Shown here: positions 33,515-44,461 of the stretch, piece after piece
Numbering within the stretch: the first letter of the stretch is position 1
Layout: every line of letters starts with the position of its first letter
Assembly (NCBI GenBank): GCA_965644295.1
Contig: CBFFRP010000133.1
Location: 1 to 64,000 of the forward strand
Reading direction: 5' to 3'
Source: Paraphysomonas bandaiensis
Lineage: Eukaryota > Chrysophyceae
Length of the DNA: 64,000 nt
Program-made: the position numbers and the translations under genes
The notes under the pieces: model-generated
The model's input: only the letters and a program-made list of their open reading frames with translations
Databases searched by the model: none
Told to the model about the DNA's origin: nothing

Positions 33515-33655
33515 TTTTTCGGAAGTAGATTGAAGCAAATATTCTCTATATTACTGCAATACAAGTACGGCTGGAATACAGATAATTGTTGTCTCAATAT
33601 TAGAGGCATCTTTGAACAAAAATACACAAAGGATGCCGATACTTAAAATAGAACA
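33515..33655 (-). repeat. Dispersed repeat family R1, copy 2
   Basis: The minus strand reads GGCATCCTTTGTGTATTTTT, then ATTGAGACAACAATTATCTG and GTATTCCAGCCGTACTTGTA, the same block order as 43,857-43,990 and 22,965-23,090. It sits in the last bases before the start of the kinase gene. A fragment of the 44-kb GTCGATCCAGC element is nearby at 33,322-33,355. Confidence 0.75.
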
Positions 33656-33682
33656 AACACACACAACTTGCGCTTTGATCAA

Positions 33683-33780
33683 ATGGATCTCATAGATCGT
33701 TATGATCAGCAAATAGGTAATGGTGAAATCTTGAATGAACAACAATGGGAACATTACAAAAGTTTGATAGAAGAGAGGAG

Positions 33781-33834
<54 letters not shown>

Positions 33835-34058
33835 GAGAGAGAGGAAAGAGAGAGAGGAGAGAGGAGAGAGGAGAGAGAGAGAGAGAGGGGAGAGAGGAAA
33901 GAGAGAGAGGAGAGAGAGAGGAGAGAGAGAGAGAGAGGAGAGAGAGAGGAAAGAACGATCCTAGAGATTCAATTAGATCGTTATGATCAGCAAATAGGTA
34001 ATGGTGAAATCTTGAATGAACAACAATGGGAACATTACAAACTTTTGATAGAAGAGAG

Positions 34059-34094
<36 letters not shown>

Positions 34095-34273
34095 GGGAGA
34101 GAGGAAAGAGAGAGAGGAGAGAGGAGAGAGAGAGGGGAGAGAGAGAGAGAGAGGAGAGAGGAAAGAGGAAAGAACGATCCTAGAGATTCAATTAGATCGT
34201 TATGATCAGCAAATAGGTAATGGTGAAATCTTGAATGAACAACAATGGGAACATTACAAACTTTTGATAGAAG

Positions 34274-34315
<42 letters not shown>

Positions 34316-36125
34316 AGAGAGGAAAGAGAGAGAGGAGAGAGGAGAGAGAGAGGGGAGAGAGAGAGAGAGAGGAGAGAGGAAAGAGGAAAGAACGATCCTA
34401 GAGATTCAATTAGATCGTTATGATCAGCAAATAGGTGATGGTGAAATCTTGAATGAACAACAATGGGAACATTACAAACTTTTGATAGAAGAGAGGAGAG
34501 AGAGAGAGGAGAGAGAGAGAGAGAGGGGAGAGAGGAAAGAGAGAGAGGAGAGAGGAGAGAGAGAGGGGAGAGAGAGAGAGAGAGGAGAGAGGAATGAGGA
34601 AAGAACGATCCTAGAGATTCAATTAGAGCTTGAGAGAATTAGGCTGGGTGCTAAAAATTTACGAGGTGAGTGCCATTGCAAAATGGAAAATGTCAATAAC
34701 ATATATGTAGCTGAAAACGCCCGCTTACGGCGCCAACTTGATTCTACAACCGCTCTTAGTGTTATGTTGCTTGGAGATCCTACAACAGCACTAGCAGACT
34801 ACTTCGATAGTGCTAGTGTTATGAGTGTGTCTGAGTTAATTCCTGCTCCAGGAGAGGAACTCAATTGGAATGGCGAGTGGGAATCGTATCGTGTCCCCAA
34901 TCCATCCATAATGGAGAAAGATGAAACGATCGACAATGCTTTGATTAAAGGTATACAATCGATATGGAACGAGTATTTTATTAAGCACGAAATTGGACAT
35001 TGGACTTTTACAGACACTCACAACGGATGGCAGAAATTCACAGTAGACTGTGTTATGCATCTGAAGGACACTCCCTTATGTGAAATGGGAATAGGGCTTG
35101 TGATTGAACTGGTTGGGCAAAACGAAGAGGGGTGGCCAAGCAAAGCTCACAAAGCTAAATTCGTTCTGGACCTGATTCGCCTGTACAATAGGGTGCGTCG
35201 ACCTGTGCGCGGCGTTGTTTTAGATCTTGGCCGTGCAGTCTGTTTTCGCCTCAGTGGTATGGAGGAAGGTGGAATTCCAAACTTATCAAAGACACCGGTG
35301 CAAAGCGGCGGAGATGTCCGCACCTTAATGACGCGCATTGTATCTTCAAAGCCACGTGACCTGGGGGTGGAAAGCGTTGCATTCAATTTTAGCGATGATG
35401 GCAGGCTCGTGTATTCAAAGCGCATCCTTGGCAGAGGGGTGCAAGGAGTCGTGTATCAGGCAGATGGGGAGGACGGGGACATTTTTATCAAACAAGTGCA
35501 TGCTCAGGAGCATTATGACACTGAAACTTCCGTGCTGGAATGTCTGAGTCAAATTAAAGGAGTGCCCCAATTGCTTAGACGTGACGACACAAAGTTTGCA
35601 TTCGCAGCCACACCTGTTGGGCGCCGCATAACTCTCTTCCGACAAAATCTCCAAATTCCAAAGTTTGCAGCATTTTTGACAGAAACCTTAAAATGTGCGC
35701 ATGCAAAGGGGGTTGTGCATCGCGATGTCCGCCCGTCCAATTTGGCTGTTGCCAAGGACAATCACCCCGTCCTCCTGGACTTTGGATGCGCGTGTCGTGC
35801 TGGAGAAGCAATTGCTTATTCTGGTACTGTACATTATGCTGCAGAGGGCGTGTTGATACAATTGCGAAACCGTATACGTGTTATGGAATATCATCCCTGG
35901 TTTGACTTAGAATCGCTGGTGTATTCGATGTGGGACCTGAAGCATGAACTATTGTTGGATGTGGCTCTATTTGATAAGAATGATGCTGTCTATGACCGTG
36001 TGTGTGATTGGTGGATTTCCGAAAGGAAAGAAAACGAAAAGTTGCGCCAGCTTGTTAGTATGGCACGAGCATCTGATTATGACAGATTAGCGGATCAATA
36101 TACATGGGCGATGCTTTTGACCTAA
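33683..36125 (+). CDS. Nuclease-like plus protein kinase gene with frame-broken repeat start
   Basis: From about 34,620 one frame runs to the stop at 36,125. REase-like part: WTFTDTHNGWQKFTVDCVMH, then GIGLVIELVGQ and SKAHKAKFVLDLIRLY (D...E-x-x, with the final Lys of the motif not obvious). Kinase part, apparently complete: ILGRGVQGVVYQA (Gly loop), IFIKQV (Lys), SVLECL (Glu), GVVHRDVRPSNLAV (HRD, Asn) and VLLDFGCA (DFG). The N-terminal region is four copies of a unit starting (L)DRYDQQIGNGEILNEQQWEH followed by GA-rich DNA; the reading frame breaks after copy 1 and after copy 3. An ATG at 33,683 opens copy 1, while the frame reaching the kinase is open only from about 34,245. Either the real start lies there, the gene is frame-broken, or the assembly miscounts GA tracts. 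It resembles Crinkler/FunK1-type nuclease-kinase proteins. Confidence 0.65.
33690..34625 (+). repeat. Four tandem coding repeats with (GA)n tracts
   Basis: The block GATCGTTATGATCAGCAAAT starts near 33,695, 33,976, 34,195 and 34,413. Spacing is 281, 219 and 218 bases, i.e. shifts of +2, 0 and +2 relative to a codon frame. Each copy has a ~75-base unique part and a GA/GGA-rich part of variable length. A pure GA tract encodes alternating Arg and Glu in every forward frame, so length changes alter only what follows. Confidence 0.92.
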
Positions 36126-37300
36126 GAACCCACCCCCTTTTGTGAGCATTATAATATTCTCCCTTGTTTAATTTATATATTGATTGCACCCCCGACACTT
36201 ATTAGTTACCCAGCCCATCATTGCACTTGTTGAATGCTGTGCGTAACTAAGTAGTAATAAGTACATGATTCGAAAACGCCAAAATATAATGCGGTCGCTA
36301 CAGCAGGCAGTCTAGCTAAACTAAATTTTCATATGATCATTCAGCCCGTTGAGCCGATTATACTAGTCGTAGCACGTAGCAGTCAGCCACCATGCATAAT
36401 ACCATCAACCATCAACACTTTCTATCATTTTATGATATCGTGTCGTTCAGATCCTCCTCTCTTCCACTGGCCTGCTTTTCGTTCTTCTGCTGTCTCTGTG
36501 GAGCGATAGTAAACTGGTATACGTAGTAGTCTGCGATTGGCACGTACTCGTTAAGTTCCCCATTCTGAGCGCGTACTTAGGTAGAGCCGGGTGGGGGCCG
36601 GGTGGGTACCTAACTAATACTTGATTTAAGTCCCACACGTTATTAGCTAGCCACCTACTGAACCCAACTAGCTACATCATTATCACACGGTATTCAGCGC
36701 TGAATATGCAGTGAGACCCGAGTGGGGAACTGCTGAACTGAGCAACAATGTGTACATAGGTAGAAGTGCGCGGTCGCAGCACTCAGCAGCACCCACTAGG
36801 GGGCCGCACGCAGTGATTAGTTACGCTGTCAGTATGGGGCAGTCATGACCGCTTGCCGAAATTGACTGCATCATATAACCTACATCGCATAGTCCTATCA
36901 TACTGTTCCAACTGCTCACAACACAACAGAGCGTAAATTTCTTCTGTACTGTATAGTATAATATACAGCAACTAATTATATTGTATTTCTCTAATTAAAG
37001 TTGACAGCGATAAAATCTTGACACTAGGATGTAGTCAACTAAGATATAACTAATTTTGTCAGAACATCAAATCTAAGAAACTATAGTTACATAAATTGGT
37101 AAAAATACTGTTATTCTCTGAAAGCTAATATAATAATAGGAACTATCACACCTTCAGAGTGACGGTGAAAAGCATAAGCATGTAGAGGGAATACCGGGTA
37201 GTTTCGACCATCATTATAAATTAAATTTGTGCACTAATACAACCTCAGCACACGCGGATAGGTTAAGCGCAAAATAATGGAATAACTACCAACATACATA
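36126..37300. other. Gap between convergent genes, no feature seen
   Basis: 1.2 kb with a somewhat GC-richer block at about 36,440-36,850. No protein-like frame, array or clear inverted repeat was found. Confidence 0.6.
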
Positions 37301-38443
37301 TTAGCTCCTAAATAGCACGTGCTGGCTGGCGTCATCAACTACTCCATTAACTTGTGTTTCACTTCGGGCAACTTCAACAGACGCATCGCCAGTGTCACCG
37401 TTTGTGGTATGAGGTGTGACATCCAAATTTTCTGACTCACTGCGTGTGGTGGAGTCTACGACGTTTCCCTCGTTACTATCCACTGTGACAACTTGAATGT
37501 CGTCATCAGAACCAGGAGGCACATCTATGATTCCGCGGTAATTTCTTTCAGGATTTTCCATGTCGTATTGTTCAGCTATCTCTTTGATATCGTCAATGAT
37601 TTTTGGATCAATATTTGATACATCAGAATCATGCACCAAATGTTGCTCTGCTTCACTGCGAGTCATATCTTCAGCATCACCATCCTGGTATATAACCTGC
37701 AACACCAACACTATTATATAATCTCAGTACATCATGAATACATACGTAGATACATAGATACACGGTCACCAATACATAACATGTAGCAATACATTATAGG
37801 TTAGTCTGAATTACATCACATCACACCTTACAGAATATATACAGTAATACATCTAGTTCCGTACCTTATACCATGGCTTTGCATAGCTAACAATCACACC
37901 ATAAAAATATCCATACTTCCCAAAATCTTTTACAATATATTTTCCGAGTAATGATTGAGATAGTAATACAGGGGCAATATTAGTATCATGAGATGTCCCT
38001 CCTGAGGGTTTAATAGCAGATTTTGCAGAAATTTCTTTTAATTCTTCAATTTGAGATTCACATTTTTGTTTATAAAAATCTCTGTTTTTTGTGACAGCCA
38101 TTAAATTTTCTTTCATACTTCTAATATCTGCTTCAAGTTTTTCTGTTTGAGCAATTTCATTAACTAAAAAATCTTGTAAAGCATTCATTTTTTTTGTTTC
38201 TTTCTTTTCTTTTTGTTTCAGTTCTTCAATTTCTGATTCATATTGAAATAAAATTTCATTTGATTGAAGTATACGATTTTTGAATTGTTCAACATATGAA
38301 GTTAATGTTTGAGATGCTTGTAGTGTTTCAGTATGATGATTTTCATGATTTGTTTTTGTTCGATCATATAGTAAATTAATACATTCAAAGGCTTTATTTG
38401 TTTGCTGTATTAATTCATCATCTTCACGGGCTCGTTTTGACAT
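37301..38443 (-). CDS. Coiled-coil protein with Tudor-like domain
   Basis: Two exons (38443-37865 and 37696-37301) join across a 168-base intron to 324 residues. Residues ~10-145 are coiled coil (NALQDFLVNEIAQTEKLEAD, MKENLMAVTKNRDFYKQKCE). The intron falls inside a small beta module that reads LLGKYIVKDFGKYGYFYGVI, then VSYAKPWYK joined to VIYQDGDAEDM. The aromatic GxFxG..WYxVxYxDGDxEdm pattern is that of Tudor-like chromatin-reader modules. The last ~110 residues are acidic and Ser/Thr/Asp-rich. A nuclear, chromatin-associated role is plausible but inferred. It diverges from RSPH9 across a CATA array. Confidence 0.75.
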
Positions 38444-38539
38444 CTTTATATGTGGTGCAGATCGCTGGTATTTGGGTTAGTTAGCACATGCTGTCATAGG
38501 GAGGTAGTGATCAATTGTAGCACGAAGTCAACTGCTGTA

Positions 38540-38975
38540 CATACATACATACCTACATACATACCTACATACATACCTACATACACACATACACACATAC
38601 ATACATACCTACATACATACATACATACATACATACATACATACATACATACATACATACATACATACATACATACATACATACATACATACATACATAC
38701 ATACATACATACATACATACATACATACATACCTACATACATACATACCTACATACATACCTACATACACACATACATACATACATACGTACATACATAC
38801 ATACAGTACATACATACATACATACATACATACATACATACATACATACATACATACAGTACATACATACATACATACATACATACATACATACATACAT
38901 ACATACATACATACATACATACGTACATACATACCTACCTACCTACCTACATACATACAGACATACAGACAGAGA
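38540..38975. repeat. (CATA)n array between divergent gene starts
   Basis: About 435 bases of CATA units with CCTA, CACA, CGTA and CAGTA variants. It is flanked by the minus start at 38,443 and the plus start at 39,226. Confidence 0.95.
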
Positions 38976-39225
38976 GACAGTATTATTTGTGTACTCACTT
39001 CTACCGTACCGTATTACTTCCACATCTTGTAAAATATACAAAACTGAAACATAGTATGTCTGTTCAAGGTTCATTCGAGGATGTTAAACTGAAAACGAGA
39101 CGTTACATCACTGATGATGTGCTGATATGATATGCAGCAATAGCACTCTATCTGACTATATATATATATATATAACTTACCACAGTTGCTATTGATACTG
39201 CGTGCATTCCAGACGAGTTGATATA

Positions 39226-40245
39226 ATGGAGTTGCACAATATTGAAAAGGTTAGCCCATTGAGTGGATATACTCTGAATATAGAAGAAATTTCTGGGCTG
39301 GAAGTGGCTATGCTTCAAAGGAAACGAGAGGAAAACTTACCTGGAAAGCTTCTCTTTTGGGGTAAAATATTTGGGGCAACACAAGACTATTTGGTGGTAC
39401 TCTATATTGATTCTTCGGATGAGTTTCCTGTGAAGAAGTATTACTATTGGTATGTAATTATGGACTAATTAGATGTTTTGCCTCATCCTGTTACAGTACA
39501 ACTTCAGATTACACATTAAGAGCAGCTCCTCAGTTATCCGCTGAATATGAGAGTCAAGCAGAAGGCATCACTTCGCAGTTTACTGGTGATCCGTCATTCA
39601 TGGCATACAATGGCGAGGAGCCGGAGGAACCAGCTGATCCCGATGACCCAGATGCACCTCCTCCAAAGGAAGTGTTCCGTGAAGTTCACAGACTATCCTT
39701 CATCATCAAGGTAGAGTTATCTTGAATTCTAGTAGTATTAATAGTAAGGCTATGTATAACAGCAAATTGATCACGACTGCTCTGTAATTCCGAGAGGGGC
39801 TCTTGTTGTGGATGCCACTAAGAAGGTCATTTTCAACAATTACTACTCCGGCCTAAGCTACCACACGTCTGCTGAACTGAGGGCATACTATCACTTTCGC
39901 TTCCCTGAAAATCCTCAGGGAATAGCAGCTATGAAGAAACCAGGAATAATCAAGGCAGATTTCTTGGACTGTATCACCAAGGATGTTCCCACAGGTACCT
40001 ACGCATTCAAGCATGCCTGTGTGTGTACGTGCCACATATATACTTGTTGATAGAAAGGTACAACTGCTAATGTAATTTGCGTAGAAATGTGGACAGTTTC
40101 TCACAATAGTTCCGGTACTGCGTCTTACATTCGAAATCTCTACTGGGAAGGCTACAATTTCTATGCCATGATAGGGACATCCGAGTATGGAGGAGCGTAC
40201 TTCGGTTCTGGTGTTCCTAATTTGGACCTAGCATTCATGCTGTAA
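39226..40245 (+). CDS. RSPH9: Radial spoke head protein 9 homologue
   Basis: Four exons (39226-39449, 39497-39710, 39763-39994, 40085-40245) give 276 residues, the length I recall for human RSPH9. The N-terminal LPGKLLFWGKIFGATQDYLV, then FPVKKYYYC rebuilt over intron 1, the middle FREVHRLSFIIKQIDHDCSV joined over intron 2, IPRGALVV, and the C-terminal RNLYWEGYNFYAMIGTSEYG are all family-typical. The protein is part of the radial spoke head that signals between the central pair and the dynein arms in motile cilia. The ATG is chosen because it opens the first conserved block and lies in frame without an upstream ATG. With CFAP221 it shows that the organism builds a 9+2 axoneme. Confidence 0.92.
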
Positions 40246-40682
40246 AGACAGAAATACATTTGATTTCGGGTTAAGTGTGACGCCTGTTGACGTATAGTAG
40301 AAAAGTATCTATTTATAGTAGTTGAAGTAGCAATTGGCAGTTTATTTATGTATATCTGAGAAACAACATGGTGGTAAATGAAGTACGAACTTCCCTTGAT
40401 CCTTCTGAAATCATATTACTTTTAGTTTGTCTGCAATGTACGCCATTTTTAGAAGTCATTACCCCCAAGTTTCTATGGTTTTATATATAGTACCATATAC
40501 CATATTTACATTATACATGTCCCTATACCGCACTATGACTACGTAATACTTAACGCTGAAAGGTATATTCATTAGAAGTTAAATTAACAGTTTATTTTAT
40601 TTACCTCTCTAGCGCTCAAGCTCTATTATTAATTCTACTTCTGTTTAAATCTATGGTTACGACGATACGACACACATCAGTA

Positions 40683-40805
40683 CAGGTCCTGGTAACCATT
40701 AATGGTAATGCCATTATAATTGCCGGGACATTTTTCATTAATGCCATTATAATTGTCGGGAACTGGACTACAATTAATGGGCCATTAATGGGTATCAGGC
40801 CCTGC
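40683..40805. mobile_element. ~123-bp inverted-repeat element
   Basis: The left end reads AGGTCCTGGTAACCATTAAT and the right end, reversed, CAGGGCCTGATACCCATTAA. Internal ATTATAATTGCCGGGA/ATTATAATTGTCGGGA repeats add symmetry. A related end (GCAGGGCCTGGTAACCGTTA on minus) lies near 42,350-42,375. Confidence 0.6.
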
Positions 40806-40974
40806 ATCAGTACTCAGTACTAGTTCAATAAACACAACATTTAAATATGGTACTATCAGCAATACTACATACTTCTTGAGATATTATTTAGAATTTACTT
40901 GCACAGTTTTAGAGTTGAGTTTAGCTAGAGAAGAAACCACTATATATGAGATACTCATATACACTCCCTCATCA

Positions 40975-41330
40975 AAGTCGGACTCGCACCTTTTCGTGGT
41001 GTTCTGGGGTATAAGTTCCGGATACCGGAGATATATCTCCGACAAACTAACGTGAGCCAAATATACGGTCAGAAAATAATTTTCTGTCCGCCCATATAGC
41101 CAAATGCTTGTGTGATACAAGGAACACCAATGAGTGTCACTTGTGTAGACGTCTGTGGGCCTTGGCAAATGCATCCGGGAATGGGCCCACCTCAAGAGCC
41201 TGATGTAGTCAAGCATCCGGACTGTCAGCAGATGTCAAGTATCTCAATATTCTGCTTGCTCACTGCGTTTGATTTGAGTGATAGAGCACAAGCAGCTTTC
41301 GTAGCGATAAAAGTAGGAGATCGGAGTTCA
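40975..41330. repeat. Dispersed repeat, copy related to 9725-10,085
   Basis: Same ordered blocks as the 9.7-kb copy, including GTGTCACTTGTGTAGACGTC and ATCCGGGAATGGGCCCACCT. Its right end (ACAAGCAGCTTTCGTAGCG) links to the 24.4-kb and 41.8-kb blocks. An open frame across it is not conserved in the other copy, so I do not call a gene. Confidence 0.7.
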
Positions 41331-42405
41331 GCACTGACTCTTAAAGGTCTACTGCTAATAATAAGATATTCACTGCTAAGATACACCAAGTGTATATAAT
41401 ATATACCATATAACAGAGCTATATGGAACAATATACCTCAATTCTATCGTTACAATACGTTCCATTAAATTCACATGCCTATATACCATTATTAATACGT
41501 TAGTACTAAGACTACATGATATATGTCTACTAAGTAATTGATACCTACCGCTTACCAAATCAAAATATTCTTTATATACATTTCTGAGAAATCACCAGTG
41601 ACGTCATCACCACCACATGAATTAAAAATTTAATACTAGATGTACTTGCATATCAATGTATTGAAAGTCTTTTTATTTAGCAATAGGCGTTAGAAACCTG
41701 TACCAATATAGTGGCTAGTGGTATGCTAGATCTACTAGTTAGACCTCTACCCATAACTAATCAGCACAAATTCTATTATCCTACTATTTAGCGCTACAGA
41801 AGCTGCTTGTGCGTCGCAGCAAGCACCAAGGTGCAACCACTTCCGTTCTTAATGTTGTTTGTGAGTTTCGTCCTGCTTGCATATCAATGTCATGATGAAC
41901 TGACTAGGTGTGATCAAAATATATATTAAGTAATATGCTTTTGGTATGAGGTAGTAGAATAAGGTTGTCGTTAGAGTATTTGTCATAAAAGACGTTGGTA
42001 CCATACAATTGAATTAAGAATACTGAGCTAATCTGCTACTGATGCACTGCTCGTGTTTACTGCATATTTTCAATGATTTTTTAGAGTTTTTTGGATATAT
42101 GAGTACGTTGTTATGCATATTGCCCAGGAAACTATTCTCTAACTCTATAGAGCATGAAGAAGATAATAAACAAAGTTACCACAAAGTATCTGTAGAGTTG
42201 CATGAACACTGTTGTCTAAAATTGTTTAGAGTTTCTTCGGATAGAGGACAGAGGAGATACTACATAATACCACTCAGTTCTATATGTAGCGGATATCAAG
42301 TACCAGTACATGTCATTAATGGGATGCCAATAATGGTCTATTAATTCCATTACTATTAACGGTTACCAGGCCCTGCTGTATATTTCAGGCATATACCTAG
42401 CAATG

Positions 42406-42790
42406 GGATATATTATTCAACCTAGTCAATTTGGTGGAATTTCCTAGTCATTCCATTTTCGGTGTAAAAACCTAGTCAAAGCCATAAATGACTCAACCTA
42501 GCCAAATATAGTATTAAACCTAGTCGTTCTTATATCCATTGATTACACATTGTGACTGTCTAAGATACGCGCACACACCACACAACATATTGATGGCTCG
42601 GAGAGCATCACAATGCTCCCACGTTTGACTAGGTGAATACCCTATTCCACCTAGTCAACCTAGTCATTGTAAAGTTAAAAATCTAATTATTTAATGACTA
42701 GGTTTTTCAACCTTTTGACTAGGTTTTTACTCCAATTTTGGTGTGACTAGGAAATTCCACCAAATTGACTAGGTCGAAAAATAGATCCCA
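42406..42790. mobile_element. ~385-bp MITE with 9-10-bp target duplication (MULE-like)
   Basis: The direct repeat CCTAGCAATG flanks the element at 42,396-42,405 and 42,791-42,800. The termini are long inverted repeats: the left contains CCTAGTCAATTTGGTGGAAT and TTCCTAGTC, and the right carries the same sequence inverted (GACTAGGAAATTCCACCAAA). Target duplications of this size are usual for Mutator-like transposases. Related ends occur at 2438-2520 and 46,670-46,745. There is no coding capacity. Confidence 0.85.
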
Positions 42791-43329
42791 CCTAGCAATG
42801 CATTGTATAATACTTTCCTTGTTGAAATAGAAAGAGCTACAAAATGTCTATACAAGGTATTGTAGATGAAAAGTAAATAGAATTACGATATAAAAACAAA
42901 ATCATTTATAAATTTTAGATTTCAAGTGACTACATCTGTGAAATGTGTAATTGTTGTAATCTAGTTCACAGGGCTTGATATTTAAACTGAAAAAATGATC
43001 ATATCGGTTGAGTCAGATGATGCTAAATTTTGTGACAGTGTTGCGCTACAACGAATAGTACTTGGTGTTCAACACTTATTTCTCCACTCGGAATGTTGTG
43101 TATTATAAAATAGAATATTTAGTAATCTACTGTAGCAACCCCATTCTCGACAAATAATTCGCAGTTACTTAGTAGTAAATTGAACACATAACACATCGCG
43201 CAGCATATATCGGAATTCTAAGTATGTATAATAACATATTAGACTGCCGAACTCATAAATATTTGTTAATCATTTTTTTTGACGTTGTGTACATAACACA
43301 GTACACATGTTATACTGCGGATGATAAAC

Positions 43330-43707
43330 TCAAGCGCAGCAGCACGACTTTTTAGCATCACAATCAGGGGTCCTTGCCGAATCAGGACAGTTGTTAGGGT
43401 CACGATTAGGAGCTTCACAACAGAACTCATGATCTCCATTGCACTGTTCCTGAGACTCCTTTAATACCTTCTCTTCTAAGAAGGCACAGCAGCAAGAGTT
43501 CTTTGCATCACAATCTGGTGTCCTAGCTGATGGAGGACAGTTGTTTGGATCACCATTTGGGGCTTCACAACAAAATTCATGATCTCCATTGCACTGTGAC
43601 ATGACATTATCTTTGAAGGCATACGGCAGTTGTGATGTTAGATTCTGAGCACCAAAAGCCAATTGAAACGATGCCAAAATAACCACAAGAAAAGATTTGT
43701 AAAACAT
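43330..43707 (-). CDS. Small secreted Cys-rich protein with two tandem repeats
   Basis: 125 residues from the ATG at 43,707. A clear signal peptide (SFLVVILASFQLAFG) is followed by two near-identical modules, QCNGDHEFCCEAPNGDPNNC and QCNGDHEFCCEAPNRDPNNC, each continuing with a P(P/D)SARTPDCDAK(N/K)SCCCA tail. Each module has eight Cys (Q-C, F-CC, N-C, D-C and a CCC end), a spacing suggestive of disulfides or metal binding. Modules are joined by a helical-looking FLEEKVLKESQEQ linker. I do not recognise the family. The frame stays open upstream of 43,707 only because of repeat DNA (R1 copy), so I do not use the farther Met. Likely extracellular. Confidence 0.7.
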   Translation of the reverse strand: MFYKSFLVVILASFQLAFGAQNLTSQLPYAFKDNVMSQCNGDHEFCCEAPNGDPNNCPPSARTPDCDAKNSCCCAFLEEKVLKESQEQCNGDHEFCCEAPNRDPNNCPDSARTPDCDAKKSCCCA

Positions 43708-43856
43708 TTTAATCAGATTGAGTGAATATGAAATGGAATGTATGATATGTGGTAGATCATCGTGATAATGATCAGTGTGGTGTGGAGATTGCAAGAAGAT
43801 GAGCGATATGATCCAGCGTAGGTATGTTGAACGTGACGATGGACAGTGGGGCGTAT

Positions 43857-43990
43857 CGGCATCCTTTGTATTTTTTTGTTCATAGATGCCTCTTATATTG
43901 AGACAATAATTATATGTATTCCAGCCGTAGTTGTATTGCTGTAATATAGAGAATATTTGCTTCAATTTATTCCCGAAAATGAGAAGCTGA
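43857..43990 (+). repeat. Dispersed repeat family R1, copy 3
   Basis: Shares GTATCGGCATCCTTTGT, TATTGAGACAATAATTATAT, then GTATTCCAGCCGTAGTTGTA and AATATAGAGAATATTTGCTT with the copies at 33,515-33,655 (opposite strand) and 22,965-23,090. Confidence 0.8.
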
Positions 43991-44001
43991 CTGCCCATAC
44001 T

Positions 44002-44140
44002 GTCGATCCAGCGGAATATGTCGATCCAGCAAAAAATCCAGGCTTTTTTGGTGCATGTTGTTTTTTGACGAATATATTTCAGAGAAATAACGAAAAAAGG
44101 TCGATTTTTTTGCTGGATCGACATATTCTGCTGGATCGAC
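44002..44140. mobile_element. ~140-bp hairpin-forming inverted-repeat element
   Basis: The left arm (GTCGATCCAGCGGAATATGT, continuing CGATCCAGCAAAAAA) is repeated inverted at the right arm (TTTTTTTGCTGGATCGACAT, continuing ATTCTGCTGGATCGAC), giving a ~36-bp stem. Each arm contains GTCGATCCAGC twice. A fragment of the same arm and core lies at 33,322-33,400. Confidence 0.85.
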
Positions 44141-44461
44141 TTCCCACAGACGGAACTATATTTCTAGAAATCCCTGATATTTTAAATTGTACCGCATGTC
44201 ACGAGGAACCTTCTTGTACTTCTGTATTACATACTTCCCCAAACCTACGACAGTAGTACAGTACAAAAATATTCTCCTGTACGCTATACGCTAATAACAG
44301 TACCAGGAGTACAGACTGACTCTACTCTGCTGACTGTACCTGTACTCTCGTTATGAGAAATAGTTTGCCTATGGTACAGACCGTTGTCATATCGAGAGTG
44401 CACTGTACTGTGTACACTGTGCACTCTGCAGCAGTACGTATAGCAGTATATATAACGCACC

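Larger units (their letters stand above)
40246..43329. other. 3-kb repeat nest between convergent genes
   Basis: No gene was found. It contains a small inverted-repeat element (40,683-40,805), a dispersed repeat (40,975-41,330), blocks shared with the 24-kb region (41,680-41,850), a relic near 42,305-42,372 resembling the 40.68-kb element's end in reverse, and a MULE-like MITE (42,406-42,790). The rest is AT-rich. Confidence 0.7.

Noticed and set aside
39001-39130. Reading frame running out of the CATA array toward RSPH9
   Set aside because: Open only as a continuation of the repeat frame; no protein-like features.
41112-41399. 95-residue frame in the dispersed repeat at 41 kb
   Set aside because: The matching region near 9.85 kb does not keep the frame, so it is unlikely to be a conserved protein.
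43708-44124. N-terminal extension of the Cys-rich protein
   Set aside because: It reads through an R1 repeat and a hairpin element; the signal peptide begins at the Met at 43,707.
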